Shown here piece by piece: positions 1 through 10,491 of a stretch of 64,000 nt of DNA. A program made the translations under genes and the position numbers. Source of the stretch: Diaporthe sp. PMI_573 (taxonomy: Eukaryota > Ascomycota > Sordariomycetes > Diaporthales > Diaporthaceae); assembly GCA_021399435.1 (NCBI GenBank), contig JAJTUP010000001.1, forward strand, positions 2,108,001-2,172,000. Direction: 5' to 3'. Numbering within the stretch: the stretch's first letter is position 1; each line of letters starts with the position of its first letter. The notes beneath the pieces were generated by a model that saw only the letters and a list, made by a program, of their open reading frames with translations, was not told where the DNA came from and did no database searches.

Positions 1-993
1 TCGTTCAAAAGGAAGAAGAAATTCTGCTACCTGATGAACCGACTTGGTCTCATGTCTCCGAAATATCAAGTGTCCAAATAGACCGGGCTCACTGCCCTCG
101 ATATGCCGTGTCAATGACGAGGACTATGACATGAAAAGGTCTTACTCAGTAGGATATGTTACGAAGTGGTCGCACGACTCTGTTAAATCACCGGAAGTGT
201 CATGCTGTGAAGCGAATCTTGTGTGCATAACGGCTCGAAGTATAGGCTATTGTTGTGGTGTGTCCAGGAACTGTTTCGTCCCCTTGAGATTGATTACCAC
301 CTGCCGTATCCGTCACTAGACGGCCTAGGTAGTTAAGGAATTTGCCATGCAGCCTATCAGCAGGGCTGTTCAGATGATCTTTTTGTGACGAGAGCGAGTC
401 TTCAACGCTACTGCCAAGCTGGGGAGCTAGTACCAGCAGTTCTTGGGGCTGTTCCCCATCTGCCGGGGCAGCTCTGGAACATGAGACGCCACGGTTTCAT
501 CCTCCTCTGGCATGCGCGTGATGAGCCACTAATCCCAGTCATTACCCTCGGATAATAAATTCGATAAGGCATGGCTGTTGGACATTGGATTGGCGTTTGC
601 GGGCCGGCTATCCACACTTGAGTGGGTAAATGGACAATAGGCAGGCAATTCCATTATGCACCCCCCGAGATTCGTCAACAGTCGCGGGCGAGATGGTGGG
701 TAATAGCAGATGCAGACATGTTGCATGTGCTTCTCTTGAGATCGACTCATGACCCCGGGTTTCGATCCTGATGTGGTTCTGCCTGATTCGGGAAAGCATG
801 CCGAACATGGCAAGCAGCTCGATTCTTTTTGAGCCATTGAGCTGCCTCGGCTCATATACTGGGGCGCAGTGTGTAGCAAGATGGCCGTCTTCTCGTCCTC
901 GTCCTGATTACCACTTCAGGTCGTATCGAAGCGCCACTCTGTCCATCTCTGGCCCAGGACGCTGTCCCACTTCGTCACCGGCCCACAGACACG
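1..993. other. No gene recognised
   Basis: Reading frames on both strands are short and carry no recognisable motif. The last few hundred bases are probably promoter and leader of the membrane-protein gene that starts at 994, and an upstream exon of that gene (for example one coding a signal peptide) could be hidden here. I could not place one with confident splice signals. Confidence 0.5.
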
Positions 994-2250
994 ATGGGCT
1001 GGTCATACAATTGGACAGCACGAAAAGCAGACCCAAGGGATAGCTGTCGGTATCGTGCGGCCTCAGACGATGTCCGCTGCTTATCTTCACTTGAACTTCG
1101 CAACGATAAGGGGAACAGGATCGGCAAAGATGGTAATCGGAATAGGATCAATGGTGGTAGACGAGGTGATAACAGGGGCGACGACCAAAGTGGTGATAAA
1201 GGCAAAGGAAACAACAACAACAATAACAACGGAAATGGCAATAATAACAAAAACAGTATGTGTCCCTAGGAATTCAGTGGAAGTGAGTTCTGGTGTGATT
1301 TACTTCGAAGTTTTCAGATGACGATAAAGACGACGGCGGCAAGACCAAGCCATCAGACCATTCAAGTTCAACGGAACCGCCTTCTTCATTTACTACAACT
1401 GTAGTCTCCGTCGAGCCTCCAACGACAATCGTGATTCCTTCAGTGACTCTCACCTCCATTCTCACAACAACAACAGAAATATCAACAATGTCAACTACAT
1501 CTACGCAGACAGGAGGAGGTGCTACTCCCACAAGTTTCATGATTTCTTCTACAAATTCAGTGCCAGCGTCATCTTCATCACCAGCGGTCTCCTCATCATC
1601 CATCTCGGTGACAGCGACGACAATACTTCCATCACCACCATCGACTTCAAGCTCTCAAGGGAGTACTCCAGCAATACCGAGCTCAGAGCTCTCCGCCGGG
1701 GCCAAAGCCGGCATCGCAAGTACGACTCATTGACTCACTAGTGAAGTTAGCCCTGTCAGAATCAACACTAACCCATTTCACAGTCGCAGCTCTCTCTGCG
1801 TTCGCTCTCCTCCTCGGGGGTATCTATCTCTGCTGGCGGCGTGGAGCTTCCCGCACAAGAGGATCCCTTGGTGTACAACCAGAACCTCCCGGTGTGCGGG
1901 GCTCCTTGGTCCAAGGCGCCGTCGGTATGCCCCAGGCGAGAAGAGACAGTCTAAATGACCACGAAGGAGATCCGGGACCTGTCAATTCCGCATCGTGGCG
2001 GACCACGCACCCGTGGCGCCCACCATCAGCACAATCTAACATGGGAGCCGCTGCGGCAGACCTACTCGTGCCACCTGCCCCAGCATTCCAGAGATCCGCC
2101 CAGGACATGAGAAGGACCATGGCCACTTGGGACACGAGCTCCGAGCCAGACTCATCGGCGGCTGACCGGTTCTCAGCAAGCGCGCTGGCTACATACCTGT
2201 CGCCAGCACCAACCCGTCCAAGGCGTGTGGTTGGCTCGGCAGACGTTTAA
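994..2250 (+). CDS. Ser/Thr-rich single-pass membrane protein
   Basis: Three exons are deduced: 994-1255, 1318-1719 and 1784-2250, giving 376 residues. Intron 1 has a GTATGT donor, and intron 2 ends in a CTAAC branch point followed by TTCACAG; phases agree at both joins. The N-terminal ~90 residues end in an Asn/Gly/Lys-rich run with seven consecutive Asn. A long Ser/Thr/Pro-rich stalk follows (residues ~100-215), probably O-glycosylated. Just after intron 2 comes one membrane helix (about residues 222-240, core ALSAFALLLGGIYLCW), then Arg-rich residues and a ~135-residue Pro/Ser-rich cytoplasmic tail. This layout is common in fungal plasma-membrane or cell-wall-sensor-like proteins. No WSC or other named ectodomain is visible. 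No signal peptide is seen at this start, so the true start may lie in an upstream exon. Function unknown. Confidence 0.6.
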
Positions 2251-3139
2251 CATATGGGATATTGTAAGATGTCTACGCTAGGTACCCGGATACCAGTAGT
2301 TGGACAAGCGGTCATGTATATATCTCGCCGATATCAATCTATTTAAAGTTACCACTGGCCACCATTCTATTTTCTCATGTGGCCTGATGATGGCTCAGAA
2401 AGATTAGAGGACTCTCTGATATATCTATACATGAATTCACAGGGGCTTTGAATTTTGGTTAGAAAGCCATTGCTTCGTGGCCTGGCAGAGATATCAATAA
2501 CGTCACACCAAAGAATGGCGAGCTAGCTGTGAATACCAATGCTATGGAAAATACCACTTCGAATCTGTGTAATGGGAGATCGACAGACCTAGTACGAATG
2601 GAGACCCATGGAATCGACGTGCGGAACAGCATTCTTGCTTGTAAGTTACTGAGCATGTACTGTGGCAGGTTAGCCACGGGCTACCTGTGTCGACGGGTCT
2701 AGTCTACGGCGCCGCTGGAAAGTGGTCGCGACTAGCCTTGTCTGTGTGGCTGCCATGAGGCTGTCTATGATTTTGGCCCAAGCTTCACAGACAACCGTAT
2801 TACAAACCTACTGTTATTGGCGTTATATGGAATCTAACGCTGGGTCTTGGGGCGTTTACTACTGTGTGGAGGGACCGCCTCTAGCTCTATGGAGACTATG
2901 GGAATGGATTAAAAACGAAACCATCTGCTGAATACGAGTAAGTGAAAACCGGGTATTTACTTATCTATCGTTGTAGGATCCGACTATTTAAATCCTGCCA
3001 TGGCTGAGCCAGTTCAACATCAACCTTCCACCTTTTTACCTTTAGACAAGTCTTCTACACACTCTCCAGACGGCTCGCCCACACCTGAAAGCAGGTCAAC
3101 AGCCAAACCATCCCAATTTCCAATCTGAAATCCTTCATC
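2251..3139. other. Intergenic, nothing coding seen
   Basis: AT-rich spacer between the membrane-protein gene and the secreted-protein gene. The last 100 bases before 3140 are CT/CA-rich and probably the untranslated leader of the secreted-protein gene. Confidence 0.5.
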
Positions 3140-3857
3140 ATGAAGTACACCAACGCCGCCCTGATGGCTGCTTGCCTCTCTCTGGCCGTAGGTCCATACC
3201 CCTCCGACTGATCCATCCGTCAGTCAGTCAAGAAAAACGAAAATGGAGACTAACTCAAGACAGGCGGGGGCGCCAAGTCTTGCAAACGACAACGCGCTCG
3301 AGGTCCAGTCTACCAGCGCCAACCTCACCTTCGATGGCGCCTCGGTCAAAACACCTCATCCGAACAAGGTGAACTGTGATATCTCTGATCGCAAGGCGGA
3401 CACCGGCGCTATCATAGCGGGAATCCACCACCTCCGGTCGCTCCGTCAAGGTCCTGGAATGGGTCCGGTATGTCGCAGTAGCTCCATGGAACTTTTCTGG
3501 TGTTTGATGATCAGGCAACATCTTGATTCCTAACACGTTACCAGAATACGTGCTTCCAAGTGAGCTGCTCATACGACTCTGCCATCTCGTGGTGCAACGA
3601 CGTAGGTTCGCCTCCAAATATTCCCTTTCCTCACATCGGCCGCCCACACTTCACTGATCGCTTTGTGTTTCGGGGCCATTTGCTGACATGACTTGGCACA
3701 ATAGTCGCCGGAGCATATCGTCTTGGACAGCTGGGGCATGCTTGCCGACGCTGTCGGGGACGTGATGGCATACTGCAGCGCCATCATCAATTGGGAATTC
3801 TCTGGGCACGCATTCTACGATAAGTGGAGTGTCAAGGTGCATGGTTCAAGGTGTTAG
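3140..3857 (+). CDS. Small secreted cysteine-rich protein (candidate effector)
   Basis: Four exons are deduced: 3140-3187, 3264-3467, 3545-3601 and 3705-3857, giving 153 residues, all joined in phase 0. Exon 1 encodes a signal peptide start (MKYTNAALMAACLSLA) and intron 1 has a CTAAC branch point and CAG acceptor. The mature part contains six Cys, in the contexts VNCDIS, NTCFQ, VSCSY, SWCND, AYCSA and a C-terminal Cys. The middle, with the pattern C..VSCSY.SAI.WCND, resembles a family of small secreted proteins of unknown role that I recall from plant- and insect-associated Sordariomycetes. That resemblance is from memory and should be searched. It is probably extracellular with disulphide bonds. 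No enzymatic motif is seen. The four-exon structure for such a short protein is unusual, but every junction keeps frame. Confidence 0.72.
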
Positions 3858-4356
3858 GTAGAGGGAGGAAGAATTGAGCAGTGGCACAGTCGATGCTGTC
3901 TCTCATTTTTGCATAGAAAACTACGGCAAAAGGAAGAGCCTATAAACAGTAGGTACCGAATAACTACGTAAGGACACCATGCATCTTCTCCAATGTCTCT
4001 GCGATGCACGTCATCAAAACCGTCGACTTCACAAGAGAAATCGCTTTTTGTCCATGATGTTGTGTACTAGGAGCTGCGCCTCGAATGACAGCTATGACTG
4101 CTGTTCCCACAACGAGGTCTCCAGATGTCCAAGCTTAAAGACAGACGCACAATAGCAACAAAAGGACCGAGCACCACCGTCCCGTGAATGTGTACCCGGA
4201 CTGGGAGGAGTGCCGGCTGCTTTGGGTATTAAGCTCGAGCCGTACGAAATTTCAACATGGTGCCATGGAGTGACTCGGCTGTTGTGAATAAGCAACAGCA
4301 TCCTAGGGAATGCGTGATCTTGTCGTCCCATAGGCTGCTCTTGACAACGTCTCGGT
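3858..4356. other. Convergent intergenic region
   Basis: Spacer between the 3' ends of the secreted-protein gene and the minus-strand amidase-like gene. An open frame on the minus strand (4092-4460) overlaps the end of the amidase-like gene but has no recognisable content. Confidence 0.45.
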
Positions 4357-6930
4357 CTACAGTTCATCCGGAGCCGATTCCGAAACACTCCCAAGGCCAG
4401 CAACATGCTGCTGAATGTAGACCTCGCCTCCGCGACCGTCATCTCCAAGGTCCCGCACATGCCGGCTATTCTTACCCACGGGAAAGGCGCGCCTTCCGGT
4501 GTCGATATTTGTCCGCCATCCGGCAGCCTGCGTGGCTTCTTCTACCAAACGCAGAAGCGCCAGGTCGGTCCCTATTGTTACGGTTAGCATGCACAGAGTA
4601 GAACCCGGGCGCAGCAGAGGCTATAGGCCTCTCTCTGGGTGAAGATACCTCTTGCGCCCATGATTGAGGCGCTGACGGGCCTGTACTCTAGCGATTCGGT
4701 CACGTGGGACTTGTAAGGAAGTTGCGCGACTGTGTTGAGATGTTGTTAGCTACAGATGCTACCGGATCTGATCGTGGAGCTGAACTCACATGGCACAACT
4801 ATCTGGGGAGTGCCTAGCACTGGTGATAACAGTGTGACATCCATGCCATCCAGGGCCTCGGGCTCACTAGACCGTAGTTAGAATTTCGGAATACTCCTGA
4901 AAAGGTTTGGCCATGATAGATCCAGTGATTCCCCAACTAGAATTTCGACTGTTGCGTAATTGCCAACCTACCTCGGCGGCTCGTCTCGGTACTTCTGTGC
5001 AGCGATTCCAGCTGGCAGTATCATGATATCATCAGACTCGCTGGTCAGGGACATTACGGTTTTCTCAAACCATGTCCTGAACGTGTCAAGCCGGGTGAGA
5101 TACTCGTCGTAATCGTCGTTTGTGACATGTTCACCAATGTTCCTGGCAAACAAGGTCAGCCCCACCAACTACCCATATGACCATACAAGGAAGACAACAG
5201 GCACGCATACCATCGATAGCGGGGAGATGCCTCAACAAAGGGCTCACGGCCAACGGCATCGCTATAATCAGCCCTGAACTGATCAAATCCGTGGTAATAA
5301 TCATGGCACAAGGACCAGAAGGGTGCCTATGGAAAGGTCAGTGAGGCCCTTTACAAAGGGCGATGTATACGTGTCGATGTCACTTGCCTTCCTCAGGTAT
5401 TGCTGCAAGGGCATTCTGACTGTTGGAGATGTGGAAGGGGGATAATCCTCCCATAGTTGGGCTATGTTCACTTCGATCCTTCTGACGTCCAGGTGAGTCT
5501 CCAAGTTCTGCACGAATTGTTCAACCAGTTTCTGATGCTTGACATCAACAAGAGGAAAGTAATCAGTCGGGTAGAAGACGTGGCGAGGCAGCTCGACATT
5601 TCTGTCAGAGACTGCAAGGCTGTGCTGTGCTGCAGAGACCAGGTCTTCCAGGCGACGGCCAAAAAGTCCAACAGTCTCATATCTCCTGGAAGGGCACCTG
5701 GTCAACCGTGTAATCTGTAAGATGGCCATATAAAATGGATATACTCACTCTGAACTGACTTTCAAGCCTTCTAAGGACGCTGAGTTGTACGATGACCGAA
5801 GAGCATGCAGTCCATGGTCTGCCGCTGGGTTCCGGACACCTCCGTCGGCTATCCAAGAAGCGGCAATGTTCAGCAAGGTAAGTCCGATGACAACAACATG
5901 GTTCGAGAAAACTCACAATCCGCTCCAACAGCAAAGTCAAGCCAGTTGTAAGCCGCAAGGGATGAAGCCGCTCCAACGGAACTGCCGGAAGCCTCGTGAT
6001 ACCGATCACCCCTGGGGTTCACGGGCGCATGGTGGTCGACCCAGTGCAGCCCGGTTGTGAACTGAGTTGTCCGCGTCTTACCCACGACGACGGCGCCCAG
6101 GTCGAGCAGCTTCTTGACGTACGCCGCGGAGGCATCAGCTGCGGGGTACAGCTGGGTCCACGCCCTGCTGGACAGAGTCGTCTTTGCACCTTTTACGTCG
6201 AAGGTGTCCGTGAGCGCGACGCGCTTTCCTGCTAGCGGCTTCCTTGAGTCGGGTCTGTGGTAGAAACGGCTGGGCACCGGGATGGTTTTGGAGACGCCGT
6301 CCGAAGACAGCGGTGCGACGGCTCGAAAGCTGACAAGTGTGGTTAGATACGGGTTTGTCTCATCTGGATGGACAGAGCTAGAATACCTCTGAGGGCCAAA
6401 AGGGTTATCTGGCAGCAGGCCGAAGGTGAAGGCATCGAGTTCGTCAGGATAGAGCCGCCATGCCTGATGTAGGTTCTGTCCGCTCAGGAAGTATGGTCCA
6501 GATGGTAACAAGTCCTTTTCTTCAGCTGTGTCCAGCCCATTTGCCATATGATATATTGTGAAAGGGCAATCTATCGAGGCCTGTATATCAGATGTACTGG
6601 CGCAAGCCCCATGCAGTTCCGGAGCAGACCCGGACGGCTTGACGACTATGATTCCGGTGAAATCATCTGTGCAGACGTCGTCGTTGTCGACGAGAAACTG
6701 CAGAGTCCTACCAAGCTCCTCGGGGCCGGCGTTGACCTCCTCCTCGCTGAGGACGACAACTGGGATGACCTGGTCAGCCCTCACGCTCTCCTCGACGCTG
6801 CCCTGCCGTATGTTAGCGGTGCTGTGGATGAGATATGATGGGAGCGAATTAAAAGTCATACCAGAATTTGAGGATGCACGAGGTAGTCAATACCTGCCAC
6901 AATACAGGTTATGAGGTGCTTCAGTGTCAT
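4357..6930 (-). CDS. Arp1-type amidase-fold protein, catalytic residues replaced
   Basis: Ten exons are deduced: 6930-6862, 6802-6387, 6329-5917, 5848-5749, 5685-5388, 5326-5211, 5142-4972, 4866-4790, 4729-4649 and 4571-4357, totalling 651 residues with consistent phases. Residues ~10-190 match the N-terminal region that fungal proteins annotated as scytalone-dehydratase-like Arp1 carry before an amidase-signature domain (motifs GIDYLVHP, WRLYPDELDAFTFG, IPVPSRFY). The amidase fold covers ~190-640. The signature loop reads GADSDGGVR at 297-305. In active amidases the catalytic Lys and the nucleophilic Ser would sit where Thr202 and Gly303 are found; the cis-Ser region (278-279) is kept. It may therefore be a non-hydrolytic pseudoenzyme. 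Intron 5 (5387-5327) uses a GC-AG pair with a GCAAGT donor. The intron 6386-6330 is 57 bases without a stop, so readers could miss it. The last ~35 residues are unsupported by family similarity. Confidence 0.78.
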
Positions 6931-8278
6931 TTTCGAGATGGCGGCTCGGGTCGTTGTTGACGAGATCCCCGTCCGGCGGCCGTCCCTACGTGCAGGTCGT
7001 TTTCAGGGTCTGGGTTGGCCAAAGCTCCGACAACAGCGCCCGAAATCTAGGTCGCGTGGCTGCCGAGTGGGCTCTTCCTCAGGCCGCCCCACACCTCTCC
7101 AATTTGGATCAAGATCACTGATGGACCGACCCCAAATTCCGATCTGTGTTGACCTTCAGCTACACAGTAGTTTTGTCTCGCGACACGCAGCAAACCCTGT
7201 CTCAGCTGCTGCGATCCATCGCTATCAAGTGCAACCATTGCATTTCAGATCACGTCAACGCCAGCAGAGGGTCTTGAGGGTCTCGAGGGTCTCGAGGGTC
7301 CTGATGGTCTTCCTCCCGCATGTCTCATCCCAGGCCGCCTGGCCGCCAGTCCGCCTACCAAAGCAGCCTCTTGTTAGCTGTGCTTGGTTTCTGCAGGGTG
7401 ACGTCGCCACACACACCTCGTGTCGACACTAAAAATGGACGGCGGCGACCCCACCCGCCCTGCCGCCCTGCTCAAAGAGTGACATTCGAGAAGCTGCTGC
7501 GACGTCAAAAACAAGCCTGCACCTACACCACTTCTCAGTCCGATCAGGTTATGGATGGACCTCGGGAAGTAGTATGTGCATGGGAGGCTCGTTTAGAGTT
7601 TTGTCGCCAAATGCTCCGATCTGCGCTGCGGCGTCGTATGTCGCGAGTCTGCCGGCCTTGCTCACACGAGGGGGGCAAAAGTGCGGTTTCTGCCCCATCT
7701 CGTGAGCACTTGGGACCAAGCGAATCATGTAGCTAGCAGTCAGTCCCCAGGCGCACTGTTCATCGACCATTCCAGCCCATCTTGAGAGCCTTACTTTTCG
7801 TCGTCATAGCTGGAGGGTTCAGGGTCCTGGCCGCATTCCTCCCAGCGACGGGTGTACAGCAGGGTGTGTGTGTGTGGGTATGTGTCTAAGCATGTGCCGG
7901 GTGGCTGTTCGGTCAGCAGGGCCCGCCAATCACACGGGCAAGAGGCTGTTCCGGTGGTGTGCATCGCAGGCGTTCGCATGGATTAAACCTGGTTTTGTGG
8001 TACATTCGGCCGGATCGTCCTTGTCTTGGCCTTGCGTCGCCGGGCATAGCCCGCGGCCGCTGCTCAGGTGTCCTTCGGAGTATTCGATGAGGAATCTCTC
8101 TGTTCATAAATATGTTCCACGTCCTCGCCTGATGCTCTCACAAACCCTAAGCTGCTCTGTTCCTCCGTCTACATTCTCCTCGTGCCACATTGCGAAACTA
8201 CTAGTCCACCAACGTCTCACTTGATCCCCCAATTACATATCCATACATCTGCCTGTCTGTGCTGCAACTACATTCAAA
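6931..8278. other. Intergenic region between divergent genes
   Basis: No coding frame is convincing. It presumably holds the promoters of the amidase-like gene (left) and the His-rich protein gene (right). A short direct repeat of GTCTCGAGGG-like units lies at about 7269-7299, and a short GT-rich run at 7864-7876. Confidence 0.45.
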
Positions 8279-8509
8279 ATGTGTTTCGGTATTACGCCAC
8301 AGAGGAAAAAGAACTACTACTACCGGGAAGAAGTAGTACCGGCAACGAGATACCACCACCACCACAGCCATCACCACCCGGCAAGAGCAAGCTACCATAG
8401 TCACACCTCGCGACACTCGCACTACGGCCACAGCCCACGGGCTAGCTACCACAGCCACCACAGCGGCCCCGTTGTCTACGAGAAGCGGACATCCCGGCGA
8501 TACGTTTGA
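8279..8509 (+). CDS. Small His-rich basic protein
   Basis: Single-exon frame of 76 residues beginning MCFG. It is very rich in His, Tyr, Arg and Ser, with HHHHSHHH and three SYHSH-type repeats, and ends in basic residues. No signal peptide or membrane helix is present. The Cys at position 2 followed by a basic/Tyr stretch could allow lipid modification, but that is inference. Similar short MCFG-starting proteins are, from memory, widespread in Sordariomycetes without assigned function. The clustered His could bind Cu, Ni or Zn. The frame opens directly after a CT/CA-rich leader (8150-8278), typical of a real fungal transcript start. Confidence 0.6.
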   Translation: MCFGITPQRKKNYYYREEVVPATRYHHHHSHHHPARASYHSHTSRHSHYGHSPRASYHSHHSGPVVYEKRTSRRYV

Positions 8510-10014
8510 GACGCGGACCAACAACAACCAACCTAGTGCTAAAAGACTACCACCTTTGAGCTCGTGGTGCTGCATCATCGGCGCCGAGACATGGCCATTG
8601 ATCACAGTGGCTGACCTCGCCGCACGACCTTGGATAATTTCATCCGGATTTTGTGATGCAATCAGATACACAGACAAAAGCATGGCATGGCATTTACTCC
8701 GACAGGAACTCATTGTCTCAGGGGATTGGAGCGGGCCAGGGACCGGGGTAGCGGCAGAGAAGTTATATGAAGGCTTCAAGGTTACATGGGTGGTGAGAGA
8801 GGTTATCTGGTGATGTTAGCGGCGACATGGTCAGGGCAAAAGACACGGCGCATTGCAGCCTTTTTGATCGAATTCATAAGTGTATAATCTACAATTGCTA
8901 GAGCAACATGATTCCTTTCTAAGCCAGCAGAAATACGCAGCGTATGTCACGACAACTTCTCATGATCACCCTACCGCGGCCACCACCCACTCCGCAATGG
9001 TTAACATGCACCTGACTATAATTTGAGGACGTGCCGTTATGCGTCGGTAGAGCCCATATTGCCCGGTGTCCTTACCACCTCGCCCGTGCGAAGCCCATAT
9101 TGCAAGCCAGCGGTTCTCCGTACCATCATGCTGTGCCTACCTGTGGTACCATTTTGGCCCGTTGAAGGAAAACCTACGGACATTTGAACCTAGGCCTAGA
9201 CCTAAAGAGGCCTATAATCGACGGTCGACTTTTTTGACGCTATCATGGGATTTGATCCGTATAAGCTGGCAGTCGGCATGGCGCAGTGATGGCTCCTTTA
9301 TTGGTGCGGATGGGTTGCGAATGGCACGGCACCGGTCCAATCCTTTACGAAGCTGCCGTGCAAACTCGTGCTTGCTCGGTTGCTCGATTGATGGCTTTGA
9401 GCAGATATGTGTGAGGTACGGCACATGGGTATTAGACTTGTAGTTTTCTCGTCCTCAGATACAACCTGGGCAAGAAGTCGCTGTCCATCAGCTGGAGGAG
9501 GGTGGTCTATCATCCCAAGTACTAGTAGACTTGGGAGCTATCAGTCTGTGTGTTGTTCAAGATACGATAGGCGAGTTACCAGTCACTTCTCGGCCAATTT
9601 TCGGGACCGCTGTGCAAATCCTCATCACCTTCAAGTTTGTCCTCGTGCCCTTCGAGCCGGGTGAGACCTCAAAGCTACCTACTCGGGTGTTAGGCGATGG
9701 AATTAGAAGAAAAAGACTTGTGCTGGTAGCTCAGGCTTATTCTATACGAACGAACGAAGACTAACCGGCTCATACTAGTATCAACAGAGTCTGCCCCTAA
9801 GTAAACATTCAAACTCATCATAGCGCAAGGAATGCTATAAAATCTTGCACATCCTCAACATGGCACCTGCAGTTTGAGGAATCCGGTTTCAATTGTGTCG
9901 CCAAACCCCTGTGAGATTCTCATCAAAACCCAAGTCATTTGTCATTTCAAATCTTGACGAAATCCCGAGTCTATCATCTACTGTCTACTGGATTGAAACC
10001 CCTGAGCCATCATC
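8510..10014. other. Intergenic, nothing recognised
   Basis: About 1.5 kb with only short frames lacking motifs. Its right end, ~9,880-10,014, is CA/CT-rich and likely leader of the secreted-protein gene at 10015. Confidence 0.45.
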
Positions 10015-10491
10015 ATGCTGCCATTCGCCGTCTTAACCTCCATGCAACTTCTTGCTGGCTCCATGGCTTTGGCCACTGGTGACCCGTCGGCTGTAGAAAT
10101 CGGCAACGCATCGACTATAGAAATCGGAAACGCGTCGGCTTTGGAAACTCGAAGCTTGGATGCCCATGAAGGGCATAATTGGCCCCAAGGCCCCTGGTGC
10201 GGACAGATGAAGGGACTTCTCGTGCACGCTTGGGTGGCACGACTCCCCGGCTTTGAGAACCCCAAGGAGGTCAGGGACACATGCCATAGACTTTGGGGTG
10301 GTCTCCGGAGATACGTCGCATGCGTCGTCTCATCGCCCCACGGTTGCGATATGGACCCCTACAACGCCACAATCATGCACTGGCACTTTCACACATCTAT
10401 CTTCTGCCAACCGCACATGGTTGAGCAGACGATCCATTCTGCCACCAATGGAAGGTACGGAGACCTCAAGTGCGTAGAGCACAACCCTTGA
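10015..10491 (+). CDS. Secreted cysteine-containing protein (candidate effector)
   Basis: Uninterrupted frame of 158 residues. A hydrophobic N-terminus (about 20 residues, MLPFAVLTSMQLLAGSMALA) fits a signal peptide. Two near-perfect eight-residue repeats (S-A/T-V/I-EIGNA) and a partial third follow, encoded by 24-nt tandem repeats. The rest holds six Cys in the contexts PWCGQ, DTCHR, YVACVV, PHGCDM, IFCQP and LKCVE, plus several Trp and His. The even Cys number fits disulphide pairing outside the cell. No family is recognised. An N-terminal repeat between signal peptide and Cys domain is typical of a variable linker. The ATG is preceded by CATCATC and a CT-rich leader, which supports this start. 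Confidence 0.65.
   Translation: MLPFAVLTSMQLLAGSMALATGDPSAVEIGNASTIEIGNASALETRSLDAHEGHNWPQGPWCGQMKGLLVHAWVARLPGFENPKEVRDTCHRLWGGLRRYVACVVSSPHGCDMDPYNATIMHWHFHTSIFCQPHMVEQTIHSATNGRYGDLKCVEHNP
10087..10155 (+). repeat. 24-nt tandem repeat inside secreted-protein gene
   Basis: Two full 24-nt units (10087-10110 and 10111-10134) and a degenerate 21-nt third unit keep the reading frame and encode the EIGNA-type repeats after the signal peptide. Confidence 0.8.

Noticed and set aside
6330..6386. Read-through of a 57-base segment as coding in the amidase-like gene
   Set aside because: It has no stop, but has a TCTAAC branch point and TTGTCAG acceptor and interrupts family-like sequence, so it is treated as an intron.
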